From NCBI GenBank assembly GCA_035048815.1, contig JAUCBN010000055.1, positions 3,231,501 to 3,295,500 of the forward strand: a DNA stretch of 64,000 nucleotides, written 5' to 3'. Of the stretch, positions 55,932 through 64,000 are shown in pieces (within the stretch, counting starts at the first letter, position 1; each line of letters opens with the position of its first letter). Both the position numbers and the translations under genes were made by a program. The notes below the pieces were generated by a model. That model made no database searches. It had not been told where the DNA came from and saw only the letters and a program-made list of their open reading frames with translations. Source of the DNA: Abelmoschus esculentus (Eukaryota; Streptophyta; Magnoliopsida; Malvales; Malvaceae).

Positions 55932-58900
55932 TTAAGAAGCTCCCGCCGCCGACTCATCCTCTGCGAAACATAGACCAAGATTAGCGGGAATGAACCATCG
56001 CCAGATTGATATACCATCAATTTGAAAAGATCACTCGCATTGTTCCAAACTTAACCCAACAATAGTTATATCTTACCAAAAAGAGATTTGATGGAAGGTC
56101 TTTTCGGTTTTGAGCTCTTCTTCTTCAATTCAGCTGAACAAATGATAGAATCAATAAAAAACAGATAAGCTAGAATATGCAGAAGAGGATAAACTAGTGA
56201 TAAAAAACAGAGAAGGAAAAGTGCATTGATTGAGAAAAACGTGCATCAATGATCTCCACAAATATGCATATCATGTTTGAGAATTAATAGATAAGCTTTA
56301 CATGCATGGGAAACAAAAGTAACCGAGGACAAAAGTTAAACCGAGGGAGGAAGCAAAATACCGATGCCAGGTAACTGATTATCGTTTACAATTTCAACGT
56401 TCTTGTATGTGTAACCCACAAAGTTTATATCTTTGGATGAAAGCATCTGCATCAAACAGAAAATTTTGAATGTTGTCTGTATGTGTAAACTAGATTTCAT
56501 TATATCTGATTTCCTTGGAAAGTTGATTTCAATAATTTAAGAAATAGACCAATATATATAATACATAGGATCTACTTATACAGGATGTAAAGCTCATAGT
56601 TTTACACATTTTGTAGATCGTTGGATGGGTAAAATAGGTAGTTAAGATTAACTCCTTACGTTTTTTTTTTCAAGTGATAATCTTCACATAACCTATTGTT
56701 AATCTCAGTCAGTCATTTCACTCATCCAACGACCCAAAAACATGTAAAAGTTAAAAACTCTCATACTATGTAATTGGATCCTATCTCATATATATACCAG
56801 AAGATGGTATGTGATCCCATAAAAAATTCACATGAAACTATCTTTGCTACTTGGGGGGAAGCAGATTTCCAAAGAATTCCTACAAAGGAACCAATTGAAA
56901 TCTCCCCAGCACAAAAGAAATGATACCAATTAATTCCAAAACTGCAATCATGGAAATTTCTAGCAAACTTGGTTAAGGAACAACCAGTCCTAGAGAATGA
57001 CATTTGAAGGAATTTACATTACATAGAAATGGTTTTTTCGATGCTAATTATTTAATTTCTTGGTTCTAAAAATTTCAACTGAAAATATACAAAATTGTAC
57101 TAACCTTTCTCCACGGACCTGATTTTGCTGCCGATGGAACTTGGCTGTCGACCTGGTGCATGAAAGAAAAGAGAGTGATATAACTTCTCAAATTTTATAG
57201 ACAATTGCATATTTATAGCCACTGTAACACAAATATACCTCTTCAAACTTCTCAAAATTTTGTGTATCCAATTCATCATTGACTTCCGGAATAAATGCAG
57301 CTTTCATTTGATATAAATTGTCCCATTCAACACCCTTAAACCAAGGATGATTCTGCCAACAACAGATACAGCCGGTTAATTTTGAAATTTGCATTCTCTG
57401 ATAAAACAACATCAAAGAATCTAGAGAACATAACACAGCACACAACACCTTAATTTCACGAGCACCTTTTGTGCCAAGCCTCTGTTCAACATTACATAAA
57501 AGTTTACTGATAAGATCTTTTGCTTCTGGGGATAATTTTGCTTCGTCAGGAAATTTTAAGTGTGTTCTCCAATTTACTATCTGGAAAATATATAGGGCAA
57601 TAATATGTTAAGCATCAAATTGGACAATGTTTAATCATCTCTAGCAAAGAACATAAGAAGTAAAATGATGAATTGAGATATAGAAGTTAAAAAGAACATA
57701 AAAAATGAACGCGAGTAGATAATGGAAAAAACACACCTTTCGACATGTTGACATTGGCTCATCCGAATAGAAGGGTGGATATCCAACAAGCATTTCATAC
57801 ATGATAGCACCAAGAGACCACCTAAAGAGCATAAAAAATATCTTTATAACCATCAATCACAAATATAAATACATTATAAAGAAGAATTCATGTTAATTTA
57901 CAAACCAGTCACATTCCATTCCATATCCTTTCTTCAGCAAAACCTCTGGAGCAATATAGTCAGGTGTACCGACTGTAGAATAAGCCTGAAATATTATATT
58001 ATGTAAATGTTCAAGCAACACTCATGCCATTTCAATGAAAAGAAGGAAAAAGTTTTTCGCTTCATGAAATTAGTAGGAAAAAGTGGTGAGCTTATGGTCT
58101 TTCTACAATATCAAAGGCAACTAGCAGCTTTAATATCCAAGCCTTGTAGAACCAGAGAATCAAACAAAGCCTGAACTACGGAAAACAAAGTTGAAACAAG
58201 GCAAGAACTTCCTTTCTTTGTAAACAAAATACCACCATCGTAGATGACAGTCAAAACTTAATGTCGCACTAATTACATGGTGATGAAGCACTTACAAGCA
58301 TCCTTCTGTTCCTCTGCCAATGCTGCAACTGCTCTTGTTGCGTGCGTTTTGGAGCAGCAGGTCGTCCATCACTTTGAAGAGCTCCACTGAGATTGTTTGC
58401 TGTAGAAAAATCCTTTTCCTGGAGATTACTGCAATCTAAAGGTTTACATAATCCAAAATCTGATAATTTCATATGACCATTTCTATCAAGTAGCAGGTTG
58501 TCAGGCTTGATGTCTCTGCAACATGTTACAAAGAATGGGTTCACCCCTTAGTGAAAACTCGGGGAAGACCATTAGATAAAGTGATGAGGGTTTCACATCA
58601 TGTCAACTCACCTATGAATATAATTATGTTTGTGGATTGATGTAATTGCCAGGACGGTTTCTCCAACATAAAACCTGGCCTCATCTTCAGATAGTATATC
58701 CTTCCTCATCAGTAAAGTCATCATATCTCCCCCAGGTAAATATTCCATAATGAGATACAAATACTCTTCATCTTGGAAGGAGCAATAAAGTTTGACAATG
58801 CAATTACTATCAACCTCCGCAAGTAGATTTCTCTCAGCTTTCACATGCTCAACCTTAACATTAAAAATGCAAATTAACATATTGGCATAATGGCTTAAAA

Positions 58901-59887
58901 CACATTAATGAAATTATATAGCAGGACTAAATTGTATACCTGGCCTCTACGAAGCATCTCTGACTTCTTAAGCTTCTTCATAGCATAAACATGACCAGTT
59001 GCCTTCTCCCTACAGATTCTAACCTGCAATGAGAAACGAGTGAGGACAGAATTTGTGTAAAATTCCTTCTTTTGATGGGAAACGTGAAAATAAATCAATA
59101 TAAAAGAGATACAGATGTTCAGGAGTTGAAAATAAATTAAGAATAAAGGTGAGGTGAAACAATAGCCAAAATAAGTCATTGTCTCAGGAAAACAAGTTCG
59201 GATGGCAGGGAAACAATTATAATATTTAAAAAATCCCAGTAGATAAAAGCAAAGCCAGAAATTGAAGAAAAAGAAGCACCTATGTTATGCTGTACAATGC
59301 GAAAAAGATATGATTACCTCTCCAAATGCACCTTTTCCAATCATGGTCAATGGTTCGAAATCATCAGCACCCATTTTATGCCTCTGAAGACGCATGTATT
59401 CAGTTTCTTTCTTCTCAAAATACTTCAGTAAGTTGTTTTGTTCTTCTTCAGAGACTTCAGCATCAGCCAACTTCTTTTCTAGAATATCACGTCTGCAGAA
59501 AATCACAATTACTCAAAAACCATCATCCCTACTCTCCAAAAAGAAACTACCAACTATCCCAGCATTCCTCCAACCACAGATCAATATTTTATCATTTTTT
59601 GCAGAAGATAAGCAATTCAATTGAAAGCAATAAATTTTGATGGTAACTCAAAAATTTAAATCATACCGCTCCTTTCTTTCTTGCAAGCTTTTCATCTGAT
59701 TCTTGTAATGGTTCTCAATGTACTGTTTTGCAGCTTCTACTCGCTGTTTGGTGACATTTGATGGCAACTCCTCACCTATAGGTGGTTTAGAGCATTCTTT
59801 TGCATTACCTGCAGCTTCTTTCTTTTTAGAAGACCTTACCTTATCTTTTGATTTCAACTTGTTGAACCAATATCTTACTGTTTCCAT
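55932..59887 (-). CDS. NDR-family (Tricornered-like) AGC serine/threonine protein kinase, 13 coding exons
   Basis: Exons on the minus strand, all with GT-AG borders and frame kept: 59887-59667, 59492-59318, 59023-58940, 58853-58612, 58515-58296, 57985-57906, 57821-57737, 57580-57449, 57352-57239, 57152-57105, 56446-56362, 56133-56077, 55960-55932; 523 residues. N-terminal METVRYWFNKLKSKDK is typical of plant NDR kinases, followed by the helical MOB-binding region. Kinase domain: P-loop GKGAFGEV (126-133), lysine 148 in YAMKK, HRDIKPDN (240-247), DFG (260-262), then the NDR basic insert (APKRTQQEQLQHWQRNRRML), T-loop serine 317 in YSTVGTPDYIAPEV. C-terminal hydrophobic motif FVGYTYKN with threonine 480. 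All catalytic residues are present. NDR kinases bind MOB1 and act in Hippo/MEN-like polarity and growth control; the tissue role here is unknown. Exon borders are inferred from family alignment and splice consensus. Confidence 0.93.
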
Positions 59888-59951
59888 TTATTTACTCAAG
59901 AAATACAACCCTTCTGAACCCACAGATCTAAATGTTCATTATAGCTCAGTA

Positions 59952-60053
59952 TCACACAAAAATAAACTTTGCATCAACTATATTATTTTCACAGAAACGA
60001 ATCTTGCTGACTTTAAGCACATCACTGTCTACCAAAGCATCCAATAAACTCAT
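59952..60053 (-). other. Upstream ORF in the kinase leader, 33 codons
   Basis: The 5' UTR segment appears to start at 60054 after an acceptor (CCATTGCAG). One base in, an ATG opens a 33-codon frame (MSLLDALVDSDVLKV..) ending at TGA 59952, 64 bases before the kinase ATG. Because it depends on that acceptor being used, it could be skipped in other transcripts. Peptide conservation is not known. Confidence 0.4.
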
Positions 60054-60054
60054 T

Positions 60055-60790
60055 CTGCAATGGAAATAAAACTAAATCAGCTTGAATGAGGCTAAAATTT
60101 CATGAAGAGGAAAAAGAGTAAGCTTCAAAACCTGATTTTAGGTTGTTATCAGAAGTTAAAAAGGATACAACACGCAAACAAACAAAAACCAGATACTTGG
60201 ACAGTAAGCAAATTAATATGAAATCCAATGACACACTTGAGACAAACATTTAATTACAAAAAACCCATTCTAAACTACCAACAAGGTAAATTAGAAACAA
60301 GTTGAAACCCGAAAGCAGTGTTCCGTTGATTCAAAGTGACTAACTTAAGGTCATCAATTCAGTAGAAAACCGAAAACGAAACCAAATGATGATCTGATCC
60401 TTACAAAAAAAATCTCACCAACCAAAAGAAAAACTTAAAATCAAAGACTAAACAGTGAAAGATCTAAAACACTGAATACCTAAACCGACACTAGAAACAT
60501 ATCTCGCACGCAATGGTGAAAATGAAGCTGAAAATATAAAATCAAATTAAAATAAATACGTGTCTTTTAATAAACTAAGAAATTGGAATTGATAAAGTTA
60601 AATTGAAACGAACCATTAAAATGGCAGCGGAGAAACTGACGCGAATCGATTTCAGAAGCATTCAACTGGAGCAAGAAAGAGAAAGGTTAGATATCAGCCG
60701 AGTGGGAAAACCCTAAAAGAAGAGAGAAAGAAAGGAGAAAATTGAGGCGAAGATGAAGGAAGTATCATTAATGGAATTTTTGCTTTTGAA
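60055..60790 (-). promoter_or_regulatory. 5' leader intron and first non-coding exon of the kinase gene (probable)
   Basis: On the minus strand, 60790-60612 is pyrimidine-rich (CTTTCTTTCTCTCTTC), as in plant 5' UTRs, and contains TTTTAATG followed by GTTCGT, a possible donor near 60611. The acceptor is at 60055-60056. This gives a leader intron of about 557 bases. The promoter would lie above 60790; no clear TATA box was chosen. Confidence 0.4.
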
Positions 60791-60799
60791 AAGTAGGAA

Positions 60800-62450
60800 G
60801 CTTTCCCTGCTATGAACTGCTTTTATATTTATTTATTGAACGAAAAGTATTTTTATATTTAATATTTAAATAAAAAACTATATAGTTATATTTAGTTGTT
60901 GTTTTTTTATTAAGAATGGAGATGTCACCTCACATCTCGTTAAAAAATCTTCCTAACTTAAATAGAGGAAAAAAAGTATGTTTGGCAGCAAGAAATATAT
61001 AAGACTAAAGCAACTCGGTATAAGTTGAATGACAAAAACGAGGATAAGAAGGGTCAACCTTATCACGCCGAAACAAAGGTTGAATCTGATCAGAAGCATC
61101 AACTAAGATTGAAATGTCTATTGTCCGGTAATTTAATCATACAATTTGTGACCATATTCACTTATTTAAGTAAAATAATAAGTTTATTGAACAAAAATCA
61201 AATATTTTCATATTTATTTATTGAACAAAATCAAAAATATTTTCATTTATTACACAATTATAGTATTCATATATAATTTTTGAGAAAATTACTTTTAGTA
61301 TCACAACTATGCATACCTTATTGTTTTGACACTTTAATTATTATTTTTTTATTAAATTATATCTAATATTATGTTTTATTCTATTTTGGTACTTTGGTCA
61401 TTAAAATCTAATAGAGATTATTAATGAAGTCGAGTTAATTAAGTTATTTAAGTCAATTCAAGTAGTTTAAAAAATAGAGTTCAATTCAAGTTGAAATTTG
61501 TCAAATTCGAAAAAATAGGGAAAAATTATAATTTTGTGATATAAACGTACGTTATTTTATTTTTCTTCAATTTCTCTTTCATTTTAAGTTCATTTCTGAA
61601 TAGATTTGAATCACATGTTCCTAGATCAATTAACAATATCTATTTATTTATTTTTTTAATTAAAAATGATAGTAATTAAAAAATTACAACATAGACATCA
61701 TATCCAGATCTAAAAAGGATTGCAATGGAGTAGGAGGAGTCAAAAAGATAGAAATATTGTAGCCAGGTAAATTATCATACTTGTGAACATAAATTTTAGT
61801 CTTTTTGCAATTTAACCCCTAGATTTTGTATGATTTTCTTATTTATTTAATATCCCATTCGTTTTAAGTTTATTTTGACCAAATTTGAACCACATAGTCC
61901 TAAACCACTTTAGAATACCTATTTAGATTCAATTCATATTTTTAAAATTTATTTCTTATTTTTTTCAATATAGCCCTTTAACTTTGAATGAATTTTCATT
62001 TTTGATTTTTTATTTTAAGTATATTTTCGACCAGAATTAAATCACAAGATTCACTAACACTATATAATATATATGTAACTTTAATTCAATTTTTTAACAA
62101 AAAATATATTTTTTTATAATTTAGTCCTTTGACTGTATTTTTTATTCAATTTGATCATTCAACTGAAATTTTTGGTAAATTTTTTCTTAATATCAAATTT
62201 CTTGACTCATCTATACTCTCATCAATACTTTTTCCCAAAAAAATTTATTTAAAAATAAAATTATAAATATATTTTAAAAGTTTAGATAATAGTTTTGTTA
62301 AAAAATAATATTATATATATCTTAAATAATTAGAGAAAATAATTTAAATTAAGATCAAATTATATTATTATATAAATAATTATAATAAAATCTGTATTGA
62401 AACTTAAAAACTTGATTCAAATTTTATAAATCAAATCAAATAAATTAATG
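60800..62450. other. AT-rich intergenic stretch
   Basis: Low-complexity A/T sequence with repeated phrases such as 'TTTGGTACTTTGGTCATT' and 'AATTTAACCCCTAGATTTTG', typical of decayed foldback or LTR DNA. I cannot delimit elements. No gene. Confidence 0.5.
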
Positions 62451-63040
62451 GCATAAAGATAATTTTAACCCTTAACATTTATAATTTTTATCATTTTGGT
62501 CCTTATTCTTTTTTTGGGATAAATTTAGCCCTTAACCTATATTTTTTTTTGACAAATAGCTTATTTTTTAACTACCATGATAACTGGACCGTTAAAAATC
62601 TAATGATGATGACATGTCATATGCATACGATAATATATTTTAAATGACATGACATCTAACCTATCAAATACATATATAGATTTATGAAATATAATTTTAT
62701 TCCAATATAAAATATAAAATAATTAAAATTCAAATAAATATTAAAAAATTAATTATTTCTAAAATAAAATACTACTAAACATTCTCAACTCTAACTACAA
62801 TAGAATCAAAATCCTATATTAAAAATTAATTGTTAGATGTCATGTCATTTAAAATGTATTATCGAATGCATATGACATATATCATTATCGTTAAACTTTT
62901 AACGATCCAGTTATTATGATAGTTAAAAAATAAGCTATTTGTCAAAAAGATATAGGTTAAGGGCTAAATTTATCCTAAAAAAAGAATAAGAGCCAAAATG
63001 ATAAAAATTATAAACGTTATGGGTTAAAATTATCTTTATG
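62451..63040. mobile_element. Foldback/MITE-like element, about 590 bp
   Basis: About 210-base terminal inverted repeats: GCATAAAGATAATTTTAACC at the left and its complement at the right, continuing through TTTATCATTTTGG, ATAAATTTAGCCCTTAACCT and GACAAATAGCTTATTTTTTA. The middle (about 170 bases) is AT-rich. Both flanks contain AAATTAAT, a possible target duplication but in low-complexity sequence. No coding capacity. Confidence 0.8.
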
Positions 63041-63365
63041 CTTAAATTAATTAATTAAATGAGGGGTCGTCAATGAGGCCTTTGTTGGGTTTTGTCGCAG
63101 GCCACGAATGCCATGCGCGTCGGAATCACTTTGCGAATCCATGTTATAAGGTATATTTAAGGTATGATTAAATGAAGATAATTTTTAAAATTTATTTTTA
63201 AATTGAAAATATTATATTTTATAATATTTTTTATGTATTTTTGAATTTTTTAGAAATTTTAATTTTTGTTTTGTAAGTGTTGATAATATTGAAACATATA
63301 AATTGATACTTGCAAAAGAAACTAAAAAAAAAAAATAAAAAATATTATATTTTTTTAAAAAAAAT
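63041..63365. other. Spacer, no feature
   Basis: A short GC-richer patch at 63065-63150, then A/T-rich sequence. Nothing recognised. Confidence 0.4.
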
Positions 63366-64000
63366 TTTGACCGGAAGGGCTGATATTTTATTAAAATAAA
63401 TAAAACAAAGTTTCAACAATACAAAGACAAGAAAACAGAACCAAAAAATACAAACCAACTAAAACAAAAATAAATAAACTAAAGACAATCCAACTAAACT
63501 TTCCACACACAACTCCATAAATCAGATACAGATGAAACATTAAAAAAGTGAAAAAGTCTTATTCTTCCAAATTGATCGATAAAAATAAAGAAAATATACC
63601 GATCAAAAGAAAAACATTATCATCCCTGAAGAACAATTCTTTCATTGTCTCTTCGAATGATATCTTCAATTTTCAGTGGAACTTCTTCAATCCATACTTG
63701 AGAAGACAAAGAAATTCTTCTAAAACGAGCAAGAGCATTTGTCACTTGATTTTGCTCCCGATGAGGTGTGGTTAAAGGTAATTGACTCAAAATCCTTGAC
63801 TTTGTTTTTAATATTGAAAATAATCAGACTCACCAAAGAGTTATCAAGCCGAGAGTTTAAGATCTTGTTGATTACCTGTAAAGAATCACTTTCAATATTT
63901 ATTTTATTGAAACTTGCTACCATAAGTAACCCATTATAATCACGAATGATAACCCCAGACGATAAAGACCCACTTGCTGAATATAAGTCAATCTATCAAG
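63366..64000 (-). pseudogene. RNase H-like (RVT_3, LINE-type) fragment, runs off the window
   Basis: Minus-strand reading from the window end gives SASGSLSSGVIIRDYNGLL, then MVASFNKINIESDSLQVINK and LIIFNIKNKVKDFESITFNH, a plant RVT_3 RNase H pattern. After a frame change come REQNQVTNALARFRR and VWIEEVPLKIEDIIRRD, the usual domain end, then a stop near 63630. A non-coding tail follows to about 63366, where AATAAAATATCAGCCC and an A/T tract could mark the 3' end of a LINE copy or retro-inserted transcript. The upstream part is outside the window. Confidence 0.65.

Noticed and set aside
61025..61276. 83-residue frame upstream of the kinase
   Set aside because: Charged start, then AT-rich low-complexity; no family and no promoter context.

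Overview
The window looks like a repeat-rich, AT-rich stretch of a dicot nuclear genome. The retrotransposon families resemble those of Malvaceae, most likely cotton, but that is an inference from family resemblance alone. I support one multi-exon housekeeping-type gene, one small intact secreted-protein gene with broken tandem copies, and otherwise a nested pile of LTR retrotransposons, foldback/MITE-like elements and decayed fragments.

Layout: 1-3365 is the 3' part of a Copia element (+) with one nonsense codon and one frameshift. 3366-10169 is old AT-rich DNA holding three or so foldback elements and a heavily decayed Copia (-) at 5603-7800. 10170-12891 is a second decayed Copia (-), split inside its integrase by a complete Athila-like Gypsy element (+) at 12892-28177. 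That Gypsy has 1.2 kb LTRs, the 5-bp target duplication TTAAT, and a tRNA-Asp primer site. It carries two insertions of its own: a 4.1 kb non-coding LTR element (-) at 17036-21173 (target duplication AGGAT), and a 1.75 kb long-terminal-inverted-repeat element at 24828-26573 that has captured a piece of an SRS/SHI-type (LRP1-like) transcription-factor gene. The Copia resumes at 28178 and after about 120 bases fuses to a truncated Tat/Ogre-like Gypsy (-), 28301-39018, with an extra 5' ORF, gag, protease, a probable intron, RT with a second RNase H, and part of the integrase.

39021-42912 is a tandem array of about 1.8 kb units carrying prolamin-like/ECA1-type secreted-protein genes: copy 1 intact, copy 2 frameshifted, copy 3 cut off before its gene by an LTR beginning at 42917. 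45381-45906 is a 265-bp direct duplication. 46218-52991 is a second Athila-like element (+) that has lost RT, RNase H and integrase, but keeps gag-protease and a second ORF preceded by its own TATA box. Its right end is replaced by an inverted LTR fragment. 55932-60054 (-) is a 13-coding-exon NDR-family AGC protein kinase gene with an apparently intact 523-residue product. 60800-64000 is AT-rich DNA with another foldback element and a fragment of an RNase H-like (LINE-type) sequence.

Most unusual: all three Athila-like elements carry, upstream of their polypurine tract, a short array of about 26-nt hairpin modules whose paired positions are largely kept (including one compensatory double change) while the loop varies. 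The same elements are also studded with a near-palindromic 10-mer of the form TGCCGMGGCA.
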